The notes beneath the pieces are model-generated. The model did not search any database. It was not told where the DNA came from and saw only the letters and a program-made list of their open reading frames with translations. A program made the position numbers and the translations under genes. Shown in pieces: positions 12,024 through 23,889 of a stretch of DNA of 64,000 nt (the first letter of the stretch is position 1; every line of letters starts with the position of its first letter). Source of the stretch: Macropodus opercularis (Eukaryota; Chordata; Actinopteri; Anabantiformes; Osphronemidae); contig CM061096.1 in NCBI GenBank assembly GCA_030770545.1, positions 6,119,501 through 6,183,500 of the forward strand, in the 5' to 3' direction.

Positions 12024-13124
12024 GAAGCAGGAAGGAAGGAAGGAGTTTTGTTTAAAGAGGTGTCTTTGGTGAAAATGTATTCGGCGCATATGGGAGAGGA
12101 GGGCCTCTGGGCACAGACAGCCGTCAATGGGCAGGGATAATGTGATGAATGCGTTTGCTCCCCCACACTTTCCCACCTTTTCTTCATAACCAGATTTCTT
12201 GTTCTGGCTTTATTTTTGTCTCTCAGATGAAGTGAGCGTGGTGGAATTTGTCGCTTCTTCTTTTTTTTTTTTTTTTTACGTTAATGCCAGCTCGTCTGTG
12301 TGACCGCAGGGCTGGGTGAATGACTTGGAAACAGAAAAAAAACAAAAAGAACAACTAAATCTCTGCGTTCAGCCTCCCTCCAACGTCGTTGCTTCTCTTT
12401 GGGGCTGTTGCTCTCCGCGTGAGGGTGTTTAGGGGAGGAAGCGGGGGGGGGGGAGAACGTGTGTGGCTTTGTCTAAAACGGGAACGATGAGCCGTCGATA
12501 CAGTCCGCATCAAGCTGGCAATGCGGGCTTTGTCTCTCGCCTGTGTCTATCCTCAGCCACATGATCTGATCTTAGCTTTGTTTGGCTTTTTCTTCACGAG
12601 TGTGTTGGTGCGTGTACAGGATGTGTGGGAGCAGCCACTGAATGCAAGCCAGTCACCACCGGGGAGCGATTTAAGGGCCTTTTATAGAGATAGATCCGTC
12701 CGCTTTACTGGGCTGAAGCTGGCTACCAAGAATTGTGACAGACATGTGCCTGCTAGACCTCATACATAAACCACTGGGGTGTTTGTATGCGCTTGTGTGT
12801 CTGTGTGTGTGTGCGCGCGTGTGTGTGAGATAGCACTAGCGGTTGTATCTCTGCTCACGTGCCTTGCCTTCAATTGCCCAATCAGTCAGTGGAACCCTTC
12901 AGACAGTCTCCTCTTAATAAGGAAGCTTCCAGCCCAATTCCCACAGATAGCCTAAGTAAATCAAACCGGTGAGGAGGAGAGGAGAGCCTCTTCAATCAGG
13001 CTCTAGAGAATGGAGCCCGGGCAACTCTGGCGCTCTAGACAATAAGGGAGGGAGGGAGGAAGGAGGAGGAGATACAGTGATATTCCCGTATGGTGATGAC
13101 TACGCTCAGAGTGAGGTATACAAT

Positions 13125-13125
<1 letters not shown>

Positions 13126-13171
<46 letters not shown>

Positions 13172-13193
13172 ACACACATACACACACACACAC
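13126..13193. repeat. Compound poly(C)32-(CA)n repeat
   Basis: Thirty-two consecutive C residues (13126-13157) run directly into a CA repeat interrupted once by TA. The G-rich minus strand could form a G-quadruplex, and the C-rich strand an i-motif. Such tracts are hypermutable and sequencing-error prone, so the exact C count is uncertain. Confidence 0.9.
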
Positions 13194-13519
13194 TTCCTTG
13201 ATCTATTCCATCCAACCCCGCTTGCAGCCTTATAATGTGATCTTCATGGTAAGCTGAGCGGGCTGTAATATCATGTTTTGTATTCAATCCCAATAGCAGC
13301 CTTTTCAGCAAAGTCACAAAACCAAGGGGCCTCAGCTTGCACGTTGGTCAGGGTTCCGGTTGAACCGTTCGGGGCAGTCCCGTGTCGCCAATTTGGAATA
13401 AAAGCGCTCCAGGCCACATGCGCCTCGGCCGTTCGTCACAGGTGAGGAGGAGAGAGGCTGAAGTTGAGAGGCGACCTGGCGTCTGCATTAGGCCAGGCCC
13501 CGCAGATGTGGTGATCCTG

Positions 13520-13635
13520 GTCTATTTGAGCTAAAGTGATGATTAAGGGATCATGGCCCTTAAATAGACAATCCTGTTTACCCAGTTTAGGGCTGCAATC
13601 AATCCGCCACTCGCCAGATTAATTGAGACTCTTCC
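13520..13635. promoter_or_regulatory. CNE-like block with a 7-bp hairpin
   Basis: Contains GAGCTAAAGTGATGATTAAG, GGGCTGCAATCAATCCGCC (a Pbx-like ATCAATC) and CCAGATTAATTGAGAC. TTAAGGG (13543-13549) and CCCTTAA (13557-13563) are exact inverted arms around a 7-nt loop. Non-repetitive and motif-dense, so a possible enhancer. Confidence 0.35.
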
Positions 13636-15319
13636 GATTGATTTTCTTTTTTTCTTTTTTCTCCTCTCTTTCCCGCCTCCTGATCCTTTACTCATGCCTC
13701 GCCTTCTTTCCAATGACTCAAACTGCAAAGCCATAATTCATGAGCGAGGGCTGGAGGGGTGGAGTGAAGGCCGAGCTGAGTGCATAGATAAGCGCGCGCA
13801 CTGTGAAACTGTGTAAAATCGTCTGTAGCACACGCGTAGCTTACGTCGACTGTCTGTACATTTCACTGCAAACTGCAGACCAAACCTATTCCTTCATCCC
13901 TTCGTAGACTCTCCTCCCGTTCCCTCGTCTTCATTACTTAAATATACGTTAGTATAGGAAATGTCATAAGACATGTCAGCGTGTGGAAATCTCTCTATGT
14001 CCCACCTGTAATGATCCTCATTAGTGGCCGTGCTGTTGCAGGCTGACAGTGGAGGCATCAGTTAATTAGGCCATAAGGATGAACTTTACACACACATTGC
14101 TAGCACCAGATGATAACCACATAAAAATGTGAGTGTCCCCTCGTCTTCTGGGGGAAAGAAGGATCAACGCGAGCAGCGAGAGGAGAAAGGCCACGTAGAG
14201 ATTTTCTTCCTTTCTCAACACTCTGTCTTTGTTCTTTTGACAACGTGGAGGAGCTTGAATGGACACACGTGATCTGTGTCGCTCAACATATGCTCACGCA
14301 CAATAAGATGCATGGGAATAAGCCACGTCTTCATTTATTTATGTCTTGCTTCAACTGGATCAGTCAACGACGGGAAAGGAAGGTGATCAGGACTGAACCC
14401 TTTCTCCAGCAAAATCTCCTTCATGTGAGACAATGTCTGTCAGCCGTCACAACCATCTGTCAACACGGAGGATCTTTTAAAAAAAAAAAAATCTGGTCTG
14501 CACTTTGCCTTCAGGGCAAACGCATTTCTCATGTTGCTACCCCTCCCACGATTATTCCCCACCAGCACCACCATCTCCACCCCAACCCTGGGCTTCCAAT
14601 AAGCAAAAGAAAAACAAAAGCTGGAAAACAAGACAATGAGCGTATCAGTTTTGGCAGCGCCTTTTGAGGGCTCACTTTCACGGAGGCAGATTTGTCAGGC
14701 TTTGCGAGGCTGCTCCTTGACAGCTTAAGCACAGCAGCTACCTCGCTGTGAATTTTCTGAAACACTGTGTGCAAAGTATCCATAGATCATCTCTGAATCC
14801 TGTTTTTGTTTTTGTTTTTTTTGGGGGGGTTTTCGTCCTCTGGTCAGTGTGATGAAGCAACACGGATGATTGCATGAACACGTTACGTTAATCACATCCG
14901 TAATGCAGTTTGCCAGTTGGCAATGCTTTATTGAAAGTGACAGTGAACATCAGCGGGGACGGGATGACACGTAGTTAGCCGTACGCGCGGTGCGGAAAAA
15001 ACAAACGCGGCCTTTCCCGCGATCGATCGCTGCTTCGCTTGTCGCCGGAATAAAAAAAACAATAACAAAAACAAAACAACAACTTTGACTTGTGTGAAGT
15101 AAATGACCACAGTGAAGAATTTTAGACTTTCCGGCTACACCGCACTGAGCGAACCCACTTTTGTGCTAAGAGGTCTCAAAATATATGCGAGCTCGCCACG
15201 TGACGGCGCATACTCCATATTTAAAAAGGAGCTTTTTAAACACAGATTTCTCTGATGAGACCTGCAGGTGCTCAAGCAAGGTGCTTTGTGGAAGCGCGGC
15301 ACTTCCTCCTTCTGTCTTG
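13636..15319. other. Non-coding stretch, no gene seen
   Basis: Pyrimidine-rich text (13645-13680), a poly(A) run (14479-14491), a T/G-rich run (14803-14830) and a perfect 12-nt palindrome GCGATCGATCGC (15019-15030). An AT-rich patch lies near 15180-15240. Frames are short and without splice context. Confidence 0.45.
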
Positions 15320-15457
15320 CGCTCTAATTTGATTACAGACTGATTAAACCCTCCCTAATGCAGTCAGAGCTACGGCATGCTAATGTAATAAAATCACTTA
15401 CAGCTAAAACAGGTTAGCTTAATTGGCAGGAGGCATGATGCTGGGATTTGCATTAAA
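15320..15457. promoter_or_regulatory. CNE-like block beside a SINE relic
   Basis: GCTCTAATTTGATTACAGAC, TGATTAAACCC, GCTAATGTAATAAAATC and GGTTAGCTTAATTGGCAGG give a dense run of homeodomain cores. The block runs directly into the SINE-type relic that starts at 15458. The pair might be one exapted unit, but this is inferred from adjacency only. Confidence 0.33.
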
Positions 15458-15583
15458 TTATTTATTTGCTTAGCAGACGCCCTTATGCTGGGCAACTCTC
15501 AATTCCATTATACACATTAGCCATTTGCGCAGCCAATTTAGCTTGAGCACCTCGTTCAAGGATAGAACAACAAGTGTGGAATT
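15458..15583 (+). mobile_element. Old SINE-type repeat relic
   Basis: The segment opens with ATTTATTTGCTTAGCAGACG, then CCTTATGCTGGGCAACT and later GAGCACCTCGTTCAAGGAT. From memory these match, with many substitutions, a very common teleost interspersed repeat. Its intact form reads roughly TTTAGCAGACGCTTTTATCC and later has a CTTGCTCAAGGG box. The degree of decay indicates an ancient copy. A second relic with the same opening box is at 47043. Family name not assigned. Confidence 0.55.
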
Positions 15584-15696
15584 GCCCCCCCACCCCCCAC
15601 CGCCATTACCCCATCCACACACCAACGCCGTGTCCTGGGGAATGTCGGCAGAGCAGGAAAGCGCCACCTGAAGCCCGTCGTTAGCGCCCCCACGGG

Positions 15697-15731
15697 TTTT
15701 TGTTTGTTTGTTTATTTATTTATTTATTTTT
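15697..15731. repeat. (TTTG)n(TTTA)n simple repeat
   Basis: TTTG units followed by TTTA units, about 35 bp. A tetranucleotide tract of this kind often marks the tail of a retroposon, but the SINE relic ends about 115 bp upstream, so no link is claimed. Confidence 0.85.
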
Positions 15732-15956
15732 AAATAACGCAGCGTGTCCACTCAGTGTTAACGACAAACAGCAAACAGCAGCGTGAGTGCGCCGTCCCGG
15801 TCAGACCACTGAAAGTCAAAGCGTAATTGAGCTGCTCCATTAGCACCGGGTTCAACCAGATGGTGCCCCCGTTCTTTTATTCACCCATTTATGTGGGCAT
15901 GTCATTCTTCCAAGTGTAAAAAAAAAGAAAACAAGAAATGAAATGAGTGCTTGTGC

Positions 15957-15979
15957 GTGTGCGTGTGTGTGTGTGTGTG
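15957..15979. repeat. (TG)n microsatellite
   Basis: About eleven TG units preceded by TGCG variants. Confidence 0.9.
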
Positions 15980-16904
15980 CGGCAACGTGTCCGTGCCCTC
16001 GGAACCCCACCTGTTAAGTAATCTTTCAGCTCCGTGTGTCAGCACGATCATCTCTTCCTCCAACGGTCTAATGGCAAACCTAGTTTTCCGACGCACGTGC
16101 CTTCACTTACATGAATGCATCTCATGGGCGTCAGTCGGTTATCAGTTCAGTATATAACTGTTCTGTAGCTTCCAAAAAAAGTTACAACTCAAAGGAATTT
16201 TCTAGAATAGTGTCTTTGTTTGCATGAATTAAAATAATGCCATATGCTTGACATGATGTCACTAATATAAACACATGCATAATCTCCTCCTGCCTTTTTT
16301 AAAGTATGATAAAAAAACAAAAACAAAAAACCTACTGACGTCTCCCACTTAGCAACTGTGTTGATAAGAATCCATTTCTGATTGAGCCACGCTTGCCAAA
16401 GTTTATATTTGGCTTTGCGCATTCAATCTGCTTTACATTTAATACAGTGTCTTTCACCCAGTAACAGAACTGGCTGCCTGCCACCGAGGCTTTTGATTGG
16501 AATTGAATGCACAGTCATTTTCTCTAATATAAATCAATACTCTCCGAACCTGCCACAACACATTTCTGACGCTCGCTACTGCTCGATCGTAGTCGGGGAG
16601 CGCTGGCGAAGCAGGTGAACGGCGAGATGAGTCCGTTTGCGCTGCGAGATCGCTCGTCACGTGGAGCCACGTGGCGTTTTTGACGCCGCGTCGAGCCCCC
16701 GTCAACTCGTTCACGGTCTGCTGTGAATCTCTGCTGTGAATCTCTGCTGGCATCGCTTCGTCTGGTGGCCTTTAGAAAGCAACGCTTTGCAAAGTGGAAC
16801 ACTGATGGTCAGACGCTACGTGTCCAGCTTGTACTGTGTGGCGTTCTCTCCATTTTTGTTTCCTCAGTTTTTCGGGTTTTTTTTCTTTGTTTTTTTCGCT
16901 GCAA
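15980..16904. other. Non-coding stretch, no gene seen
   Basis: Frames under 100 codons only. A 13-bp direct tandem repeat lies at 16717-16749 and T-rich runs near 16855-16900. The overlapping open frames on both strands at 16450-16800 are the usual random pattern. Confidence 0.45.
16717..16749. repeat. 13-bp tandem duplication
   Basis: TCTGCTGTGAATC occurs twice head to tail (16717-16729 and 16730-16742), followed by a partial third unit TCTGCTG. It looks like a recent replication-slippage duplication. Confidence 0.8.
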
Positions 16905-17030
16905 CAACAGTATTGTTTGCATTAAGGGCCTGGCTGGAGTAAATGGAGCTGTATTCAATTAGTTTTCAAAGTGCTTATCCCATTAAAGGTAATGACTTAT
17001 TGATTTAACGACAGTGGCGCTTTTGGTGTG
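16905..17030. promoter_or_regulatory. CNE-like block (possible enhancer)
   Basis: TTTGCATTAAGGGCCTGG (an octamer-like TTTGCAT), GTATTCAATTAGTTTTC, CCCATTAAAGGTAATGAC and TTATTGATTTAACG in about 125 bp. Repeat-free, with POU, homeodomain and Hox/Pbx-type cores. Confidence 0.33.
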
Positions 17031-20000
17031 AAACGTGGTGCTATTATGACTCTCTCCTCTGTTGTTTGAAAGGGGCCAGCCGCACCGAGGCGCCGGCTGA
17101 GCGGCTTCAGTCTCAGCCTTTCCGCGACCATCGCTTTTTTTGTTCTGCCGTGGTCCCTGGGTCATTATTGAGTGGCATAAGTAACTCTGTCCTCGCAGGG
17201 CGGAGCAGGTGATTTTTCTCCTCCTGGCCTTTTGCCAGCGGTGTCAGCTGGGATCCAGGAGCCATCACAGAGGTGGGAGAGCCTGATGTCATTGTCAATG
17301 TTCCTGTGCGTCCCACAAACCGCAGTGCAGAGGAAGCGATGGAGGGCCCCGTGCAAGCTAATGTGCCCGCTGCCTCCCCGTGGGTTCCTCTTTGCCATGC
17401 AGCCATATGGCCGCGCTCCTCCCTTCTGTAATCCCTCACCGGTGTCAGCATACAACCCAGGAGGGCCACACTTTTGTGTTTCCTCCATCTCACTCTCCCA
17501 CTCGGTCTGTCTTGCTCTCCCTCATATTTCTCCATCTCTCACGTTCTTCTTGTTCCTCGTAGTTTTTTTATTCCACCCGCCTTTGACATTCTCTATGTGT
17601 CCCTGTTGAACTCCTTTTGTTTTTTTGTCTTATTCCTCCAGCTTGCTAAAGGTTGAAACATTGTTTTTTAACCTTGGCAGAACTTTCAGCCCGAACAGCT
17701 CATCTGTACAGTAATACGCACCCTACTGTGATAATTGGCTTTCGCTTATAACTCATCATTGGTCGTTGCTACTTGCTAATGTACTGTGTGTCCTCATTAT
17801 TGTCAAAAACATTGTTTTAAAGTCTAACTTTGACTTTATTGGTGGCCTGAAAAATGCCCAAAAGTCAAAAATCACACACTTACTGTACATACACCTAATT
17901 TCTGTTTAAGCATAGACAAGCAAGTGCCATCTGATTTCCTATATTATAACAGAAGCTGAGCTACTCTGAGGAAAAAACCACAGACTCTGAGTTAGTCTCA
18001 ATGTTCCACCTCTGCTGGACTATGGATGTGAACTAGAGCAGGAGGAAGATGCTCGGCTGCTGACAGCCAGTGTTTCAAGTAATGCGAGAAGTCAGCCAGC
18101 GACCCCCCCCATTTCAATTTGAGATACATATACTGTTTGCACACCTAACTGTGGAGCTGTTGTGTCTTGTGTGGTAGCAGAACCAAAATACATAATACCA
18201 GCTAAAACCACGTCCAAAAACCATTATTATTTCAGAACAATAAACCTTTGTGGGTTCTGTGAGCTTAAGGAGACCAATCTTGTACCATAAGGCAGTTCTA
18301 TGGTCCAACAGCCAATGTTATAGGACATACATGTTCCTTCCAGTTCTGTAAATCAGGCGAAATGTCATAGTTAGCCATATTGGTGATGATGTTCACATCC
18401 ACAAACCAGTGACATGAGAAGAGATGTCAGAGCAGACGCATAGTTTCATTTGCGAGCCCTCATGTACCTCAGTGGGGGAAAAAAAAAAAACAGCACAGCA
18501 AAGACGTCTTATCACCAAGGATGGGGACAAAATCAATAAAACTATAAACCTTCAGAGTCCCACTGTAAGCAAGATACCATTGATGAGAACATCTATGTGT
18601 AATGGAAACATTTTCACTCAAAAGAAAAGAATCTTGGCGTCTTTCTTTATCCGATTGTCATTTCCACTGCCTCTGGTGGCCTTTCGAGTCGGCACAGTTC
18701 ACTTGAAAACCTCGCAGCTTGTCGAGCCCATCCACAGTTATCGAACAGCTTGAGTCACTGCTCGCCGCCAGTGGGAAACGTGATTTCTGTTTCCCAGAGG
18801 AGAGAAAACGAAATTATGTTCACGCTCAGTAGGTTGTGTGATTGACACAGCCTACAGTATGTATATTTCCTGTTTTTCAAGCTTTCTAATGTCCATAAAA
18901 AGCCCACTTGATTTTATTGGATACTGATAGTTGTGTCCCTCTCCTGTGTGTGGCTTTTGTCAAAAAATGAAGGCAGGATTATTACATTTAGTTGTAGTAG
19001 TAATAATGTGTCAGATTACACCGTCTTTTCCTTTAAGTTGAGTAATTGTAACGTGTCACACAGCTCAAAATGTTCTACTTGATGCGTGGTACCTCAGCTT
19101 CTTTACGTACTGCGGGCGATGCCTTAAAGAGGTTTGCCGCCAGCCTCAGCAGTCCGTGCGTGAGGGTATGCGAGCGTTGTGGATTCCACTGCAGAGTCTG
19201 CATACGCAGTAGACCGAAGCGGTTTCTGCAAAAGGAGACGTCTCATTTGTCCCAACGCTTCGCATTCATCGTAGAGAACCTGGTCAGAGCAGCAGTCAAG
19301 AGTCAGGCCAGAGGCCAACAAAGCATCGAGGATGCTCACACACACACGCATACACACAGTGTGTATGTGCATGAAAGTTCAGCAGCACTGGATGCGCATC
19401 ACCCCAAGCTCCAAGAGGTTGATGCAACTGTGCGATACCTAGTACGAAAAACTAACAGGGCAGAAGTATTGTACAATATAGTAGAAGATCATAAGGTCAT
19501 CTACTGTAAGAGTAGACCCACAAGGTTCGAGCCCTCCTACTGATAATTCCTATAAATAGGCCAGAACTGAAGAGTTTTATGCTAATTATGAAAGATTTAA
19601 CACAAACTGTTCACAGAAAGTGGCACACTCAATTTACTTAAATGTACCTCGGGCAAAAAATATATATATTAGCAAAGAAATAATATGCTAATTAACTGGA
19701 AACACAGTGAACACTTTAATAGGAGTAAATGTTAAAAATGTGATGTGTTTGGACGCATGTGCCAGATATTTCTACTCAAGAAGGTGCAAGAGTTCGTTTT
19801 AAAATAAGAAAAAGATGAAGATGTCAGATGTTGACTCTTACCAAGATTATTCCTGGATCTGCACCAAAAACAAACAACTTTGGCTTCCGAGAGAAATCTA
19901 TTTTTACTGTTGACATACCATGGAAGAAAAATCCAACCAACAACTTGTCAAAAGACGATATAAGGTCTAAGGCGTAAGACGTCAACGTCGCGCTGCAGAG

Positions 20001-20311
20001 CAACAGGGATAAAGTAACTTAATCGCCAAACTAATACACTACAGATGACCTTTACTTTTAATTCTATTAGAGGACACTCTTTGAAAAAAAAGTTTTGATG
20101 GATAGATCAAGTTGCCTTCAAGAGTCTAAATTAGTCTTACCTTTGCTGAATTTAATGAAGGTGGTCAAATGCAAATGTAGAGCTGTGGGCTGCGTGAGGG
20201 TGTGCTCTGTTGTCTGTCTGGTGTGGTGCAATGATGGATAGGGCTGCCAGCAAGCTGGGGTTTCACTAATACTGGAGCCTCTGTAGAAATCAGGGGAGGG
20301 ATGCATTAATG
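17031..20311. other. Non-coding stretch, no gene seen
   Basis: Positions 17460-17650 are strongly pyrimidine-rich. A poly(A) run is at 18480-18490. The open frame at 19070-19543 spans a CA repeat and an inverted pair (GCATACACAC ... GTGTGTATGTGC at 19348-19370) and shows no domain. GGTTCGAGCCC near 19523 resembles a tRNA B-box, but no A-box or cloverleaf surrounds it. Nothing is called. Confidence 0.45.
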
Positions 20312-20312
20312 G

Positions 20313-20354
<42 letters not shown>
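20312..20354. repeat. (TG)n-(GA)n compound microsatellite
   Basis: About thirteen TG units followed directly by about nine GA units. Confidence 0.9.
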
Positions 20355-21081
20355 CTGCATGTTCAACTCCATTGTGTGCGTTTGAGGATGGAGGTATTTA
20401 AGTAGGACTGTGCCGTGTTTCTTGCTGATAGATTTCTGTGTATTCATATTCACACAGTTCATTTAAAATCACCCTAGTGACGTAAAGTTATCAGCAGCTT
20501 TTCTCTTTCACCTTTTAACCAAACCGCTTAAAAAAAAAAAATTAAATTAAATTAAAAATCCCTGTTAGCAACACCAGAAACGTACATAACGGTATGAGCA
20601 CAAAGCTGCGTCATCAGCATAAGGTTGCGTAGAAATCAGCCGTCAAAGCTGAATTACTGACGACAACCCTCCATTTCTGATGTTGATGCTTGCGATGTTC
20701 TCTCACACGGCCATGGTCATAAAACTTTCATTTTACTGACTGGAAATTGCTTAAAAGTGTAAGTATGCAGTGTCCCGGCTCAAGATGGCCAATCTGGGCA
20801 GCTGCTCCATTAAGACTTGTTGGGTTATAGCTCTGCAGAGCGTAAACAGCAATGTACATCTGGGCGCGCGCCCGCTCGTGCACGTGCGGCGGTGATTGAA
20901 AGCCTCGGCGGCGCACCTGCTCGGCTTGGGCCGGCGATGTCTTTGGACCTCATATCCCATTCAGGCAAGCTCCTGCGTGGAACGGGAGCATATGGTGGGG
21001 GAAAAAAAAAAGAGTTCTTCTTCCCTTTGTGCCACTGTTTTACAGACGGCCCATATACTGCGGCGCTCCCGGGAAAGCTGT

Positions 21082-21115
21082 TCCTCCTCCTCCTCCTCCT
21101 CCTCCTTCTTCTTCC
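21082..21115. repeat. (TCC)n/(TTC)n microsatellite
   Basis: About eight TCC units grading into TTC. The minus strand is a homopurine GGA run, which is a candidate triplex-forming tract. Confidence 0.85.
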
Positions 21116-22028
21116 TCGTAGCACTTTGCCCCCGTCTCAGCAGTGATGCTTTGGCGGTGTACATCATTTGACTTGAATGCAGACACCCTGGAAGGCACTG
21201 TGAAGGGGTGAGCTATCTTCACTCAGCTGATAACTGTATGACATGAATTTATAAACGCAGGTGACTTTTGTAGTTGATGCCAGTTTTTTTTTTTTTCTCC
21301 CCCTGAGACAGAGGAAGGGCCGACTGTGTTGTGACTGAATTAGATAACAACACATTCCCCCTCTGAAATGGAAAATCAATGTATCTCCCTATAATATTTC
21401 AGTAGAAGTGCACATTTAAGACGAGGCAGAGGATGGATTCTTTCTGCGTATGAAATGTTTGGGATAGTTGCCCCCCACATGCGATATCTGCTATTGATGT
21501 GTTTTCTCATCGATGCAGAGATTTGGGTTGAGGGAGCGCCTCCACTCCGGAGGAACACCTGTTTCAGCCTGCCTCCAGATGGTTAGCAAATCTAAATGCA
21601 TTTTATGATGTCACACTAATCTGTATATAGCGCCGCATGCACATCAAAACCTATGCCTTAGGTGGAGACGGTGGCATCCATATGTTATCGTGCTGTGTTT
21701 ACAGTAACGCACGGCCTGCAAAGAAAAAAGAAAAAGATTCAATTTGTTACGACGTCCTTTACGCCTTTTCTTCTTTTCTGTGTATCTCACGCCTGTTGTG
21801 CTACGAGTTGCCAGCATGATGTCACTGTAGGTGTTTGTCTAGTGTATAAGTGTAGAAGCTGTTTAAAATCGATACCATTTTCACGCGCTTCCACCGAGGG
21901 GACGCAGAATCGGTTAAGACGCTGTCAGTACGGTCGCTACTGTAAACTTTGGAGTTGTTTGTGGATTCTCCCGTGTTTTTAGCAGTGAAAACCATTCACG
22001 TTTACAGCTTAGGCTCATTTTAATGAGT

Positions 22029-22045
22029 GGGGGGGGGGGGGGGGG
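22029..22045. repeat. Poly(G) tract
   Basis: Seventeen consecutive G residues. The tract could form a G-quadruplex and its length call is error-prone. Confidence 0.85.
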
Positions 22046-22953
22046 TTGGTGTAGAATTGGAACATTTTTGACTTTGGCACCACCATTAGCAGTATCCCAG
22101 ATAACTGTGTGAGACAGCGAAGCATACGGCTCACACCCCCTCGATCGGATCTGCAGTCACTGAAATGATTTCCTAAAAGCGCCGCGCACACACACACTGC
22201 ACCATTTTTTATTGGTGTAGTCATATTTTCTGCATACAAAATACATCATAAAAATGTTCCAATCATGCACAGATTATGGTTCCCCTGGCTTCTATGCAGC
22301 TTCTCCACAAGTAACCCTCTAAAGTACTGAAATCAACGCGAGGACCTCCTGTTATTAAAACCTAGATAGTTGTAGCTGTATTTAAAGTTCCATATGAGAC
22401 GAGTGTGCCGACCGCGGTGTCAGGCGCGTATACGCGGGCAGAGGGCCGACACGCGACACTTGTCCTGGATTCACTCGCTTTTAAACTTTCAATCTACTTC
22501 AAACCCGACGCGGCGTCGTACCCTGAACTGACTGGAACATGTTATCCAGCCCGTCAGCCAGGCAACATTAATGGAAGCACATAAACATGCAGACTTACAC
22601 ACAGGCCGGAGCTTTGATCACTGCACCTCCTTCATCATCTGCAGCCTTGTGCGACATCCCCAGTGTGATGTGTTGCTAAGAAGCAGATGCCCTGGCTTCA
22701 TGGGTTCACATGTATATTTAACGGCCTCTCCGGTGCATTAGAGCGTGCTACAGCTGGGCTACCGTGTCCGCTCCTGAGTGTCCACATGTGTCGGCAAAGA
22801 TTTGTGTGTATTGGCTTGGGAATAGTACAGCTTATCAATATTTAAAGATGTGTAACATATTCCATAAAGCATGTTCTTTATGTCAGTCCAGTCTTCCTCC
22901 ATGTGTTTAGATGACTCGAGTTCAATATATTGCTCTTTCCTTTGGCTTCTCCG

Positions 22954-22988
22954 TCTGTGTGTGTCTGTGTGTGTGTTGTGTGTGTGTA
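22954..22988. repeat. Interrupted (TG)n microsatellite
   Basis: TG units with CTG and TTG interruptions, ending in GTGTACAG. The CAG that follows could be mistaken for a splice acceptor, but the downstream frames close quickly. Confidence 0.85.
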
Positions 22989-23889
22989 CAGGCCAAGCCT
23001 CTGTGATCCATTCTCCTCTGCACCAGGGTTAAAGCCGCACACTCTGGGCGCAGGGGCTGCAGGAGGCAAAGCACGGGTGGGCAGCTCATTAGATAGCACT
23101 CCCCACGGAGTGTGAAGGAGAAAAACACCCATTAGCAAATCAAACGACGTGCCCATCGCTCACAGAAACACACAGACTGTTTACCGAGAGCCACGCGGCC
23201 ATGCCCGACGGCATCCTGCGCCTGCTGGGGGCTTCCTTTCCAAGTACTTCAGGGCAAAGGGGATGGGGGGGGGGCAGCCTGGTACGCACCATGTGTGTAT
23301 CTGTGGTGTGTTTACTGTATGTACAGTAGAAGAAAGTGACTTATTACTATTGTACTGTATATGTATGATTCCTAGTTTGAATCTCAAGAGCAGCTTTGAT
23401 GCATAAAGCACGAAAGGTTATCGAAGTCACTTTAACGCACAAATTTCCGGCTTTCGAGCTCCGCGTGGCTGTTTTGAGGCGAGCTCCTGTATTTGGAGGC
23501 CTTCAGTAGCGTTTAGCTTGTTCCTTCAACTAAACAACAAAACGGGTCGTTTGTCACTGCCTTCCAAAACGACACGTTTGAGCATTTTCTGATCCAATGC
23601 CTCTATCGGCAGGACAGCATCGTTTATCATTTGGCTTCCAAAACTGTTACACATGACAATTACAAAAATGATTCATTTCACCATTTTCTGCTCGGCCACA
23701 TCTGTGGTCAGTGTTTGGTTAGGTTTTGGGAAAAGATTGTGGTCTGGGTTAGGAGAAAACAAAGTCGACTGGTAGTGAATGCATTTGAAACAGAGCTCTG
23801 CAACATGATGAGTTTCATTCTTTCTACAATGCAGTTGCTAAAAGTTGGATTCAGTGTCAGTGATGTTGAAAAGCTCCCGTCTTCCACCC

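Larger units (their letters stand above)
11586..13519. other. Non-coding stretch, no gene seen
   Basis: Mixed sequence with a CNE-like patch at 11710-11765 (CACCTTAATTGCATTAGC), a GC-rich near-palindrome at 12007-12023, a T run at 12261-12277, a G run near 12441-12450 and the compound poly(C)/(CA)n at 13126-13193. No exon or promoter recognised. Confidence 0.45.
20355..23889. other. Non-coding stretch, no gene seen
   Basis: A CpG-rich patch lies at 20865-20940 (GGGCGCGCGCCCGCTCG, CTCGGCGGCGCACC), then the (TCC)n at 21082, a poly(G) at 22029, another CpG-rich patch at about 22405-22515 and a TG-rich run at 22954. AT-rich CNE-like text occurs in places. The CpG patches are too short and isolated to call a promoter. 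No exon-like splice pair seen. Confidence 0.4.

Noticed and set aside
19500..19560. tRNA or tRNA-derived SINE because of GGTTCGAGCCC
   Set aside because: Only the B-box-like string is present. No A-box at the right distance and no cloverleaf could be drawn.
19840..19960. LINE fragment suggested by TTCCTGGATCTGCACCAAAA
   Set aside because: The match to a remembered fish LINE string is short and the following sequence diverges at once.
22954..23120. Exon after GTGTACAG at a TG repeat
   Set aside because: Weak acceptor, no donor at a sensible distance and low-complexity translation.
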